The translations under genes and the position numbers were made by a program. The notes below the pieces were generated by a model, which saw only the letters and a program-made list of their open reading frames with translations, had not been told where the DNA came from and made no database searches. Positions 1 through 11,949 of a stretch of DNA of 64,000 bases are shown here, one piece after another. Positions within the stretch are counted from its first letter, which is position 1, and each line of letters starts with the position of its first letter. This DNA is from Babylonia areolata (Eukaryota; Mollusca; Gastropoda; Neogastropoda; Buccinidae), in contig NC_134907.1 of the NCBI RefSeq assembly GCF_041734735.1, forward strand, positions 9,628,638-9,692,637, in the 5' to 3' direction.

Positions 1-830
1 GGATCTTGGTACGTTAAGGTGTTGGCAATGGTTGGCGATGCATGTATGTGCTTTGGTCAGAAAGAGAATGGGCGTGGATGGAGATGACATTCTGATCATT
101 TTGTGCATAATCATAATGTTTAGTTGATCTGTCTTTTTCTTCTTTTCTTTTTCTTTTTTTTTTGGTGATACTTGCATTATATATTAAACAGAGAAAAAAC
201 AACACAGAGAGATTAATGAAATGTAATGGTATGGCATCTGTTTGTTTCGTGAATATTGTCCTTTCAATGCCGCCGTTCATTCCAGGGATTATTATTATTT
301 ATGGAGGTAAAATTTCTCAATTAAAATTTTAGGTGGATGGGTCTCACCTTTATTTTTTTTGTCTTTTTGATTCTTATTTTCTTTACATATTTTGTTGTTG
401 TTGTTTGGGGAATGGGATTTGTATCTGTTGTTTATACCAATTATGAAGGAAGTCTTAGAAGTTGATTATATACTAGTCTAACAGGTGTTGGCATGAAACA
501 TGAATCGTTCATTTCTGTTGTTGTTGTTGATATTACATGTGATAAGATTAGGTTATGAAGTCAGCATTATTTGTGCCTTTGCTAAGCATAAAAATGTCAA
601 TTGTGAATCTTCAGAAATTCTCAAGAGTTCCCCTGTTGAATCATCCCAGGATTCATTATTTTTTTTTTTTTTTAATGAAATACAGCCACAACAACAACAA
701 CAAAAGGAATAAGAAAACTCAAATATAAAACTTTGTTTTCTTATTTTGCTGTAATTATAATTGAAAACAAAATCCTAATAATGCAGAAATAAGTGCGCAC
801 AAAAGCGGGCACTAGTCAGGGATGCGGAAG
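1..830. other. AT-rich sequence, nothing recognised
   Basis: T-rich plus strand with a short caacaacaacaa run near 690. No exon-like open frame, splice pair or known repeat. Confidence 0.6.
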
Positions 831-834
831 GGAG

Positions 835-1990
835 GAATGCTAACGGGAAGTTATTTGCCGTAGCTACTTTTGCTTTCTTGCATAGGCGGCTAACGGGAAG
901 TTATTTGCTGTAGCTACTTTTGTTTTCTTGCATAGGCGGCTAACGGGAAGTTATTTGCAGTAACTACTTTTGCTTTCTTGCATAGGCAACTAACGGGAAG
1001 TTATTTGCCGTAGCTACTTTTGTTTTCTTGCATAGGCGGCTAACGGGAATTTATTTGCAGTAGCTACTTTTGTTTTCTTGCATAGGCGGCTAACGGGAAG
1101 TTATTTGCAGTAACTACTTTTGCTTTCTTGCATAGGCAACTAACGGGAAGTTATTTGCCGTAGCTACTTTTGTTTTCTTGCATAGGCGGCTAACGGGAAT
1201 TTATTTGCCGTAGCTACTTTTGTTTTCTTGCATAGGCGGCTTACGGGAAGTTATTTGCCGTAGCTACTTTTGTTTTCTTGCATAGGCAGCTAACGGGAAG
1301 TTATTTGCCTGTAGCTACTTTTGTTTTCTTGCATTGGCGGCTAACGGGAAGTTATTTGCCGTAGCTACTTTTGTTTTCTTGCATAGGCGGCTAACGGGAA
1401 GTTATTTGCAGTAGCTACTTTTGCTTTCTTGCATAGGCGGCTAACGGGAAGTTATTTGCCGTAGCTACTTTTGCTTTCTTGCATAGGTGGCTAACGGGAA
1501 GTTATTTGCTTTAGCTACTTTTGTTTTCTTGCATAGGCGGCTAACGGGAAGTTATTTGCCGTAGCTACTTTTGTTTTCTTGCATAGGCGTCTAACGGGAA
1601 GTTATTTGCCGTAGCTACTTTCGTTTTCTTGCATAGGCGGCTAACGGGAAGTTATTTGCCGTAGCTACTTTCGTTTTCTTGCATAGGCGGCTAACGGGAA
1701 GTTATTTGCCGTAGCTACTTTTGTTTTCTTGCATAGGTGGCTAACGGGAAGTTATTTGCCGTAGCTACTTTTGTTTTCTTGCATAGGTGGCTAACGGGAA
1801 GTTATTTGCCGTAGCTACTTTTGCTTTCTTGCATAGGCGGCTAACGGGAAGTTATTTGCTGTAGCTACTTTTGTTTTCTTGCATAGGCGGCTAACGGGAA
1901 GTTATTTGCCGTAGCTACTTTTGTTTTCTTGCATAGGCGGCTAACGGGAAGTTATTTGCCGTAGCTACTTTTGCTTTCTTGCATAGGCGG
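835..1990. repeat. 50-bp tandem array, about 23 copies
   Basis: Contiguous direct copies of a 50-bp unit (ggctaacgggaagttatttg ... cttgcatagg) are 90% or more alike, with recurring variants (ccg/cag, tgc/tgt). There are no unique spacers, so it is a minisatellite. Read on the minus strand, the unit and its right flank (ctgtgcaaactactacccgc) match the start of the dispersed element at 21,030-21,110, so the array amplified an internal piece of that element. Confidence 0.95.
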
Positions 1991-2139
1991 GTAGTAGTTT
2001 GCACAGGGCAAGGAATCAGACCCCCTGTCTGCACCAGTGGGTCATGGTAACTGGTAAGTGTGTTTGATAAACTTAATTTTAGGAAGAATCTTTCCTTTTT
2101 GTTGTTGTTCAAGCTTTCGATCTCATTACACTAGTTTCA

Positions 2140-2490
2140 GAATATTGCTGGGTCGTGTTGGAAGGTCGTGGTAGCAGTCTGCACTCTGGGGGAAAGAGGC
2201 TCAGTCATTCAGATTCTGCAGCTAAGTTATTATTGTTGTCAATATGGGGCTTAGTTGGCGGTGTCCCAAGTATGTTAAATCGGAACAAGCACTACTGAAC
2301 ACCACCGAAGTGACTCAGCAGCAGCACAGGGTCTCCTCTGGTGTGAGGCCATCTGGCGACTTAACATCGATGGTTCTTTGTGTGGACTGCCGATGCTGGG
2401 TTTGCGACAGATGAACCCGGGTGTGGCTGTGTATTGGGGGCTCGGAATGAGCAGTGTGGGACTAATGCCACTGAAACAGTGCATGATTGG
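2140..2490 (+). mobile_element. Dispersed element family E, copy 1
   Basis: Reads aagtatgttaaatcggaaca ... gaagtgactcagcagcagca ... ggactgccgatgctgggttt ... atgccactgaaacagtgca. Related copies are at 11.35-11.91, 56.81-56.99 and 60.32-60.67 kb. No protein is visible; non-autonomous type, origin unknown. Confidence 0.75.
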
Positions 2491-2494
2491 GCAT

Positions 2495-3549
2495 TCAGTT
2501 TAATTTTTTTTTTTAATTTTTTTTTTTTAATTCATTTATGTTTGTTTTTCAATTCAACAACTAAAGATTGCATTGGTACAAAATAGTGTATGTTATGGAT
2601 ACATGAATTGTACCTATCCTTGGTCATACAATGACTTTTCAGGGTTTTTTTCTTTTCTTTTCTTGTATGAAAAAGATTTTTAAAAAAGAGAAAACGAGTA
2701 AAGCTTGCTGTGGTGGGTATAAACAATGACTTTGAATGTAAAGGAAGTTTTGTTGATTTAACTCTCTTAGTAGTCAGTTTGCTCCCCTGACTCTCTCCAT
2801 AGACAGCCCATTTGTACGGGTTAGTAAATAAGATCACCCAAAAAACAAATAATAGAAGTTAGGAACTGAAAATTTCCAAACTGATCAGCAATGTAACAAG
2901 TTAGTTGGAGACAAAATACAAAACTTTCTCCCTTCTTACGCTATCATCCAGTGAGACGATGAAAGTATCCATATTTTTTGTTTGAAGTTTGCACGCATTT
3001 GTAAACACATCCAGGAAGCACAAAAAGTTGGAAACAGTTTGAAATCAGAATGTTGTACAACCCCAATAGGCCGCCATCATCTGGTTCTGTTGTCTGCCTT
3101 GTGACTGAGAAAAAAACTGGGTCAGACGTCATTGGTGACACACACAGTTCATGTGAACTAGTCACCTGCAAAATCACTCTTCTGCTCGCGAGCACAGCAA
3201 CACACTCTGCTTTTATTGGTCGCAGTGGAGAGTGGAAAGGTCAGTTAAAATATTTTTAGCTTATAACTTCATTATGCAAATGAGGTGCCACTCCAAAGAT
3301 TCCAACCTTTCTGAAGCCCCAGATCAGGCTTCTTAGTCTGAAACAGTTGCAAACAGTAGGACCTCGATTGGGGCCCATCGTGTGAAATGAGTTAAAGAAG
3401 AAAGACAGCAATAGGATTTCAAATTTCTATGTACATTTTTGTGTGTTCCTTTTTTTTCCAGGGGAGGTGGGAGGGGGAGCATATATTGTTTTAAAAGTCT
3501 TGTGCCGAAGGGCCCAGATACAACAGCAGACGCTTTTCCAGGTGTTATA

Positions 3550-3600
<51 letters not shown>

Positions 3601-4195
3601 CCATAGAGTTATAGTGTGACTACAGTGGCACTCAGATTTCTCTTACAGTTTCACGTTTTGTTTTATTTTATTTTTGGTTTTGCCAGGCTAAACAGTTTCG
3701 TGTGTATGTGTGTGTGTGTGTTTTACGTTGTTGTGTTTTAAATGGTGGTGGTTGGTTTTGTGACTTTTGGAAGGGTGTGGGGGGGCCAATGGTGTCTGGT
3801 TGAGCTTTAGAACTGACTGGAATTGTGTACAGGTCGGTTATTTTCTTGTTTTGAATGAACATTCTATGTATTTTCTTGCAAAGTGGAAATCCATATTATT
3901 ACAAGAACAGCAACAAACGAAGGGAAGGTAAACTTTATGTAACCTTCTATGTAAGTATGTTTCTTATTGCAAAGTGGAAATCCATATTACAAAAACATCA
4001 GCAAACAAAAAGTATATATATATATATATATATATATTATGTTGCAAACTGGGTACTTGTGTATCGTTTGCTCCCTGTTTTGAAAATTGTCATGTACAAT
4101 CATGTTTGGTACTGAAATGATAATCAATGACGTGAAATTGTTACGAAGATTATGTCCTCCTTTTGGCGCTTGCGACCCAAACTTCAGATTGTTTG
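2495..4195. other. Non-coding stretch with T runs
   Basis: It contains T runs (2,505-2,530; 3,567-3,597), (TA)n at 3,547-3,566 and 4,014-4,036, and a short duplicated phrase (tgcaaagtggaaatccatat at 3,876 and 3,969). No gene seen. Confidence 0.6.
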
Positions 4196-4197
4196 GG

Positions 4198-4735
4198 TCA
4201 TTGTCTCTTGTTGGGCTGGGGTTGTTTGGAGTGGTCGTTTCTGGGCTGGGATTTTGGTGGGATTTTGGGGTCACTGTTTCAGGGCTAGGATTTTGGGGTC
4301 GCTGTTTGTTTCTGGGCTAGGATTTTGGGGTCACTGTTTGTTTCTGGGTTGGGATTTTGGGGTCACTGTTTGTTTCTGGGCTAGGATTTAGGGGTCATTG
4401 TTTGTTTCTGGGCTAGGATTTTGGGGTCACTGTTTGTTTCTGGGCTGGGATTTTGGGGTCACTGTTTGTTTCTGGGCTGGGATTTTGGGGTCACTGTTTG
4501 TTTCTGGGTTGGGATTTTGGGGTCACTGTCTTTTTTTCCTTTTTTTTTTTTTTTTTTTTTTTTTTTGGTCATTATTTCTTTCTGGGCCTCAGATGTTTTG
4601 GGTCACTGTTTCTTTCTGGGCCAGGATTTTTTTTTCCTCCATTTTTTTGGGCTTGGGATTTTTTGTCTGTTTCTTTCTGGGCTGAGATTAAAAAAAAAAA
4701 TTTTTAAGTGTGTGTTCCTTTCTGGGCTGGGTCTT
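4198..4735. repeat. 32-bp tandem array, then degenerate T-rich copies
   Basis: At least eight copies of a 32-bp unit (ggattttggggtcactgttt gtttctgggctg) run from about 4,240 to 4,530. Degenerate copies broken by T runs continue to about 5,000. Open frames here are products of the repeat. Confidence 0.9.
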
Positions 4736-5267
4736 TTTTTTTTTCATTATTATTTTGTTGTTGTTGTTGTTGCTAATTTTGGGGGCTGGGAGTTTTTGGG
4801 TCATTGTTCCTTTCTGGAGCTGGGATTTTAGGGGTTCATTTTTTGGCAGGGATTTTTTTGGGGGTAGGGATAGGGGTGGGGGTCATTATTCCTTTCTAGG
4901 CAGTTTTTTGTTTGTTTTTTTTTTCTTTTGGCCATACTTTCTGGGCTTGGGATTTTTGGGGTCATTGTTCCTTTCTGGGGTGGGAATTTGTTTTTGTTTT
5001 TTTGTAAAGCCATTGCTTGTTTCTTTCTGTTAAATCTGTTGACTGGCCAGAATAAACATTGTGTGTGAATTGTTCTTCTGTTTCATCTTTCATTGTTTTT
5101 AATGTTTGTCATTTAAAAAGTTTTTTTTATTATAATTATTATTTATTTATTTATGTACGTTTATAGTTGACATCATCAAGTTTTTGCGCCTTATACATAT
5201 TATTAGTCGTGGTAGTAGTTGTTTTTTTTTTTAATGTATTTATCTATTTATTCACCCCCTTTTTTTT

Positions 5268-5405
5268 GCTTTTTTTTTTCTCTCAAGGCCTGACTAAGCG
5301 CGTTGGGTTACGCTGCTGGTCAGGCATCTGCTTGGCAGATGTGGTGTAGCATATATGGATTTGTCCGAACGCAGTGACGCCTCCTTAAGCTACTGAAACT
5401 GAAAC
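5268..5405 (+). mobile_element. SINE-B tail fragment
   Basis: SINE-B is a second tRNA-derived family of about 430 bp. Its head is aggaaggtggcagaatggtt aagac, with B-box gggttcgaatcc; its 3' part is aaggcctgactaagcgcgtt ... gaaactgaaact. Only the 3' part is present here. Confidence 0.88.
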
Positions 5406-5794
5406 TGTCATTTTTTGTTTTTCATGCATCATGCTTGTGTGGTGGTCAGAGCTTCCATTTTCTTCCAGCTGTGTATGCAGTGAACATCATGTGTATAAAA
5501 AAACAAAATTTTGAAATAGATTTTTTTTAATGAAATAAGTTGTGTGTGTGTGTGTGTAATTTAGTCCCAAGTGTTTGAACATTGTTTTGTTGGTAATGAA
5601 ACAGTCTTGGCTGCAGATGTTTAAATATTTCAGTTGCTGTCACCCCCCCCCCCCTCCGCCTTCCGCCCCACCCCCCATCAATCACCCCCCTTCACCTTTC
5701 CTTCTTGTGTGCCCAGAACAGTGATTTTAATAAATACCTATCGTAACGATCTTACTGAGAGATGAAACTGCTGGTCAGGCAAGCTGTGTTCAGT

Positions 5795-6222
5795 TTCAGT
5801 TTTCAGTTTCACTTTCTCAAGGAGGGGTTACTGCATTCGTACAAATCTGTATACACTACACCACATCTGCTAGGCAGATGCCTGACCAGCAGTGTAACCC
5901 AACGTGCTAGTCAGGCCTTGAGAGAAAAAAAAAAGGAAAAAAAAAAGGGGGTGAATAAATAATAGATAAATACCTATCAGAGTGCACTGCTACAGAAGTT
6001 TTCTCGAGGACAACACTATCGTTGCCATGGGTTTTTTTTCAGTGTGCCGAGTTTGTGCTGCACATGTGACCTGGGGTTCATTGTCTCAAATGTTTGACTA
6101 GACACTCAGTTTGATTTTCCTGTCGAATTTTGGGAGAGAGGGTGAGAGCAGGATTCGAACCCAGACTCTCACGAACACTGTATTGGAAGATAAACGTCAA
6201 CATTCTGCCACCTTCCTCCTTT
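5795..6222 (-). mobile_element. SINE-B, near-full-length copy
   Basis: It runs from the cagtttcagtttcag tail to the ttctgccaccttcctcc head end. Poly-A-rich sequence interrupts it after the conserved tail block. Confidence 0.88.
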
Positions 6223-6248
6223 GAAGCTGTGCTCAGCTTGTTTCCAAT

Positions 6249-6482
6249 CTTAATTCTCTCCATACGAACGGCGAAAGAGACGACGTTAACAGCGTTTCAC
6301 CCCAGTTACCACCATCAAAATATTACAAGCGGAAGGCTCTTACACTGAAGAGGTGAATGTTGACAAAGAATACCACATTTCTGATGACGGAAGCTAAAGG
6401 TTGGGTCATTGAGACACCCACTGGACATCCGAGGTGTCTGTGTAGAGGAGAAGAGAGGACTGGCCGTACTGAGTGAGTTAAT
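6249..6482. mobile_element. MITE copy 1 (TTAA-ended, about 230 bp)
   Basis: Starts ttaattctctccatacgaac and ends ggccgtactgagtgagttaa. The ends form an imperfect terminal inverted repeat of about 20 bp, and a second copy at 57.4 kb shares the same limits. TTAA at both ends fits a piggyBac-type target, which is an inference. Confidence 0.75.
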
Positions 6483-7427
6483 TTCTCCACATCAGTATTA
6501 CCAAGCAATTTAGCAAGCATCTGACAGGTTCCTTTCTTTCTTTCTTTTTTTTTTTCGTGTTGCTAACTGACGGACATGTCTGATCTTTAGTCATTGTCAC
6601 ATAATGGAGATAGTGTGCAGTTTCAGAAGGTTTTTTTTGTTTGTTTGTTGTTGTTTTTTCCCCCCATCCTTTTGGTCTGAAATAATGACAGTAAAGCTTT
6701 TGGTTTATCTTATGAAAAATAATTACTTGTGTCAGCATTAAATTGTGTTTGCTGTATAGGAAATTATGGATATTGCATTTAATTATTTGATCTTATGCAG
6801 CTGTTCACTTTTCAAGACAGTTTCTTGACAAAACTTAAGATCTGAGACTTGTATTGGTGAAATCTTAAGTGACATCTCTCATGTTTTTTGTTGTTGAAAT
6901 CAGAGTTTTATTATGTTTTGTTATTTTATGTGAATATTTGTGGATATTTTTCTGGCGGGAAATGCAGCATGGAAAGCATGTTTGTACTGGACTTGAAAAG
7001 CTATCAGAAGTGTCTGGTGAATGAAAAATTGCAGATTTTCTTGGAGGTGGTGGGGTTTTGTTTCAAATAAATACATCAATTCTTGTAATGTACATGTTTT
7101 ATTTGTGTACTTCTGAGGAACATGAAATGTGTCAGTTGTTCAGCATGCTCAACACACAAAACCCAGTATTGTATTTGTGTGGAATGCATTTTACACATAT
7201 GAAACAAATGGTTTGTTTTGTTTGTTATTTTTTTTCTGTCGTAAACATTCTTTGCCGCAATACATGACTTTGAGATTGTCAAGCCACACGCATTTTCCCC
7301 TCGCTTATGACATAAAAATGAAACCACCAGAAATATATTATTTCACAGACTGTTAAGGTCAGTCACAAAGATAAGTGGTATCCTTTCTCATTTATATATC
7401 TTCATTTCCATTTAGTTATGCACACAT
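6483..7427 (+). other. T-rich stretch with a plus-strand AATAAA
   Basis: No exon was recognised. AATAAA at 7,066-7,071 lies in a T-rich context and could be the polyadenylation signal of a plus-strand gene starting outside the window. This is weak evidence. Confidence 0.25.
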
Positions 7428-8480
7428 GAGTTAAAGGTGGCAGAATGGTTGAGATACTTATCTGTCAATACAGTGTCCTTGAAAGTCTGGGTTCGAATCC
7501 TCGTCTCGCATTTTCTCCCAAGTTTGGAAAATCAAACCATGTATGTCATGGCTGAACTACAGTGACCCTATAGGTCAACACTTCAACAGCCCATTGCACA
7601 ACTACACCCAGGCAAAGGTGGCAGCTGTTTGGCAGAACCCGAGCAACAGAGAACACCGCAAACATATGGAGTCGCACGTGATCAGCTGCCTGGGGACCAT
7701 CCAGCCTGCAGGCATCAACACGAGTGATGGACCCCTAGCGGCCCCGGGCCCTCTTCTCTCCCTCCCCCCTTCCTCTCTCCCCCACTTTTCTCTCCTCCCC
7801 CTCCCTCTCCACCAGTCTCTCTCCCTCCCTCCCTCTCTCCCTTCACATGCACAGGCACACACACACACTGACCAGCACGCATATTCTTACACCTTTTCAT
7901 CTTTTGGCGAACCACAACCCTCTTTTTCCACCTCCACCCGTCCCCCCTCCAGTGTTTAACCATCCCCCCTTCTTTTCCTTTGTAAATATTGCTCACCTTT
8001 TTCTGTGTTCTTTTTTTTTCTTTTCTTTTTCTCTCTGATTACTCCTCACAGTTCTTAGTTTTACCTCTGTCTTGGTTTTGCCCTCTCTTTTCTTCTCCAT
8101 TCTCTATTTTTCTCCCTATGAAGAAGGGCCTAGGGCCCGAAACGTCGGGATACTCTCTTCATAGGACAAATCACCACCTACAGGTTAGTCTCAACCGTTT
8201 TCTCACATGTATGTCATCATTTGGATGAGATGGTAAACAGAGGTCCCGCCCGTGTGTAGCACACACTTACGAAAAAAGAACCCATGGCAACAAAATTGTT
8301 GTCCTCTGATGAAAATCTAAAGGAAATCCACTCTGAAAGGTACATAAATATATGCTTTGACTCAAGGTCTGACATGTATGTTTGGTTGTGCTGTCAGGCA
8401 TCTGCCTAGCAGATGTGGTGTTGCGTATATGGATTTGTTGGAACACAGTGATGCGTCATTGAGAAAGTGAAAATGAAACA
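7428..8480 (+). mobile_element. SINE-B copy split by a Penelope-like fragment
   Basis: The head half (7,428-7,545) and tail half (8,216-8,480) are separated by a 660-bp insert. Joining across the insert restores the family's order. Confidence 0.88.
7552..8206 (+). mobile_element. 5'-truncated Penelope-like retroelement fragment
   Basis: The left part encodes AKVAAVWQNPSNREHRKHME and GTIQPAGINTSDGP, which resembles the C-terminal end of the GIY-YIG endonuclease of Penelope-like elements. A CT-rich stretch follows, then ctagggcccgaaacgtcggg. It is a fragment, flanked by catgtatgtcat on both sides (ends about 7,551 and 8,207-8,219). Confidence 0.65.
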
Positions 8481-8572
8481 ATTCAGGTAATGAAGCATGC
8501 AGACACACATTGAGAAACTGAGTAAACTGGTCAAAGGAAATGAATATGTACACCTTTCTTGGATTATTTTCT

Positions 8573-8949
8573 TCTTCTGGGTTCGTGGGCTTCAACTCCC
8601 ACGTTCACTTGTATATACGCGAGTGGGCTTTTTATGTGTATGACCATTTTTACCCCGCCATATAGGCAGCCATACTCCGCTTTCAGGGGTGTGCATGCTG
8701 GGTATGTTTTGTTTCCATAACCCACCGAACGCTGACATGGACTACAGGATCTTTAACGTGCGTATTTGATCCTATGCTTGTGTATACACACGAAGGGGGT
8801 TCAGGCACTGGCAGGTCTGCACATATGTTGACCTGGGAGATCGTAAAAATCTCCACCCTTTACCCACCAGGCGCCGTCAGCGTGATTCGAACCCAGGACC
8901 CACAGATCGAAAGTCCAACGCTTTAACCATTTGGCTAGGGTGCCCATCT
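8573..8949 (-). mobile_element. SINE-A, full-length copy with target duplication
   Basis: SINE-A is a tRNA-derived family of about 370 bp. Its head resembles a tRNA-Ser/Leu, with an A-box (agccgagtggttaaagcg) and a B-box (gggttcgaatc). A body follows, then a tail of cactcgtgtacatacgagtg ending in gaagaag. This copy is flanked by an 11-bp duplication, gattattttct (8,562-8,572 and 8,950-8,960). Confidence 0.95.
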
Positions 8950-9186
8950 GATTATTTTCTGTATGCACAGACTTTTTCCTTAGCTCATCTTAGCTTACAG
9001 GCACATGATGAGAAATTGTACTGAAATTTAAGAGATGGAATTATGAATTTTTTTTTTTCCTTTCTCCTTCAGATGAAACAGGACAGTGAGAACTGATATG
9101 TGATGTTACCACACAGCCAACCAATTTTGATTGTCATCACCAACTAACTCATAGGGTGTTACACATCAGTTTTGAACACTTGCATT

Positions 9187-9559
9187 GACGGGCGCAATAG
9201 CTGAGTGGTTAAAGCGTTGGACTTTAAATCTGAGGGTCGAATCTCCGTAACTGCGCCTGGTGGGTAAAGGGTGGAGATTTTTCCGATCTTCCAGGTCAAC
9301 ATATGTGCAGACCTGCTAGTGCCTGAAGCCCCTTCGTGTGTATACGCAAGCAGAAGATCAAATACGCACGTTAAAGATCCTGTAATCCATGTCAGCGTTC
9401 GGTGGGTTATGGAAACAAGAACATACCCAGCATGCACACCCCTGAAAACGGAGTATGGCTGCCTACATGGCGGAGTAAAAACGGTCATACACATAAAAGC
9501 CCACTCGTGTGCAGACGAGTGAACGTGGGAGTTGCAGCCCACAAACGCAGAAGAAGACG
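9187..9559 (+). mobile_element. SINE-A, full-length copy
   Basis: A full copy from gacgggcgcaatagctgagt to gaagaagacg, flanked by the 9-bp duplication acttgcatt (9,178-9,186 and 9,560-9,568). Confidence 0.95.
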
Positions 9560-9896
9560 ACTTGCATTCAAACCTCTGTCTTTAAAAAAAAAAAAAAAAA
9601 AAAATCCCCTTTATTGGGTGTTTTTTTTTTATTTTTTACCAACATTACAAAATTGGCAGATCTGTGGTGAGAAGTAGCAGAGTTAAAACTTGAGAGTGTG
9701 AACCAATGTCATGTACAGTTTTGTTGTCTTGGATGAAAAAATGCACTGAAATGAGTCTGATGTTTGTGTGACGACACTTTTTTTTTCTTTTTCTTTTAAC
9801 AATTTATTGACTGTCCAAGCGACTGTAGCAATCACGGGGACTCTCAAGGTTTATTTAATTTTTCTTTCTTTTTCATAGTTTGCTCAAAATCCATTC

Positions 9897-10261
9897 TTCC
9901 TCTTCTTCTTCTTCTGCGTTCACTCGTATGTACACGAGTGGGCTTTTACGTGTATGACCGTTTTTACCCAGCCATGTAGGCAGCCACACTCCGTTTTCGG
10001 GGGTGTGCATGCTGGGTTTGTTCTTGTTTCCATAACCCACCAAACGCTGACATGGATTACAGGATCTTTAACGTGCGTATCTGATCTTCTGCTTGCATAT
10101 ACACACGAAGGGGGTTCAGGCACTAGCAGGTCTGCACATCTGTTGACCTGGGAGATCGTAAAAATCTCCACCCTTTACCCACCAGGCGCCGTCAACGTGG
10201 TTCGAACCCGGGACCCTCAGATTGACAGTCCAACGGTTTAACCACTGGGCTATTGCGCCCG
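9897..10261 (-). mobile_element. SINE-A, full-length copy
   Basis: Flanked by a 13-bp duplication, tcaaaatccattc (9,884-9,896 and 10,262-10,274). The body is close to the copy at 8.6 kb. Confidence 0.95.
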
Positions 10262-11349
10262 TCAAAATCCATTCAAAATGGTAAGTTTGAATAATCGGTT
10301 TTCTTGCCAGGCGTTTTGTTTTCTTAACTCCTTACCTATGAGTATCATTCCTTTCCTTTCACCTGGATTTTAACTCCTGAAAAAAAGGTCTGGATTTGTT
10401 TTATAGCCGAGGAGAAAACACTTGATTTTTATACTATTTTCTAATTGAAACAAAGTTTGTGAAATAAAAAAAAAGTATAAATAATAAGAAATCTTGAAAA
10501 CACTTTGAAAAAAATGCATGAATACTCATAAAAAAAAAACCAACCACCACCAACAAAACGATTACCAAAAAGAAAAAGGTAAAGGATTGATTTACACATA
10601 AGAATGCACACACACACACACATTGTAAGTTCAAAACGTTGCATTTATTATTCAGCGTGTCGCTGAGAGTGATAAGAACAAGACCGAAAAAAAGGACGAA
10701 GGACCCGGAATGAAGAGCTTCAGCTACACCAAGAGGCCCACCATCCATCCATCCATCCACACAAAAAAACCCACTCCTCCTCTCACACTGCATATAAATC
10801 AATACGGTCTCTATCGTTCTGCTGCCAAAATGGATGCTTTCATACACATGTCGGTGCTTAACCGTACATGACTTTTTTTTTTTCTCTTCAAAATTCATAA
10901 AACATCTCTGTGATGAAAATACATAAGATGAAGTCTTGCAGTATCTCTCATTTGGTGAATTTAAAATTTATTAAAAAAAAAAAATACAAGAACAACAAAA
11001 CAACACGGACAACAATGTAGCATTAACGCAGACAACAGTGTTGTGTATATAAGCATTCATTCAGCTTCATGAATGTCAACAGTCATATTGAGTTTCATTC
11101 ATTTTCTGAACACCACAGTAATGGGTTATTAGCAGTGTCATTGCTTTCATCATCAAAACATGTACAACCTTACTTTAGAATCTACTTGTGTCTACAAACC
11201 GTGTGTTCATTCAAAGAAAACAAAACTTTCATTTGCTTACCCAATGAGAACATACCCACAATTTGTACAAATACAAAACCTAAGCGTCTAAAAACTGAAA
11301 CCTACAAAGTCTAAATGTCTAAACTTCCACTAACTGAAGCCTTCAAAAC

Positions 11350-11910
11350 CTGTCTCAACTCTGGTGGGGACACTCGCTCACTCTGGCTCCGCGACAAAAC
11401 TATCGTCGGCAGTAGCAGGGCTCTGCAAGTGGTGTCCTAAGTCAGTTAAATCAGAACAGGCACAATGTACTGAACGCCACTAAGTGACTTGGTGATGTTG
11501 AAACAGGCTTTACTGAACACCACTGAGGTGACGCAGTGTGTGGTGTGTGTCCTAAGTATGTCAGAACAGAACAGGCACAACTGAACACCACTGAAGTGAC
11601 TGTGTGTGTGTCCTAAGTATGTCAGAACAGAACAGGCGCAACTGAACACCACTGAAGTGACTGTGTGTGTGTCCTAAGTATGTCAGAACAGAACAGGCGC
11701 AACTGAACACCACTGAAGTGACTGTGTGTGTGTCCCAAGTATGTCAAAAGAGAACAGGCACAACTGACCACCACTGAACTGACTCGGCAGCACTGCAGTG
11801 TATCCTCTGGTGTGTGGTGGCCTCTCGGCGACCAAAAGAAACATCAATAATTGCTCCTTGTGGACAATGCCGATGCTGGGACTTTGACAGATGAACGCAT
11901 GTGTGGCTGT
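11350..11910 (+). mobile_element. Family E, copy 2, with a ~63-bp internal tandem expansion
   Basis: The segment tgtcctaagtatgtcagaac agaacaggcgcaactgaaca ccactgaagtgactgtg is repeated five to six times between about 11,430 and 11,770; the rest matches the family. Confidence 0.8.
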
Positions 11911-11949
11911 GTATGGGGGGGTTGGAGGGGAGGGCAACAAAAAAGACAA

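Noticed and set aside
500-712. 70-codon plus-strand frame with hydrophobic start
   Set aside because: It ends in poly-F and poly-Q from T and CAA runs; nothing recognised.
835-1990. CRISPR-like repeats
   Set aside because: Units are contiguous 50-bp tandem copies without unique spacers, in animal DNA.
9187-9270. tRNA gene
   Set aside because: The A- and B-box-like region is the head of SINE-A, present in more than a dozen copies each fused to the same body; no independent tRNA gene was seen.
9159-9542. Conserved 80-130 residue open frames recurring across the window (e.g. [16 protein letters not shown])
   Set aside because: These are translations of SINE-A in either orientation, not a protein family.
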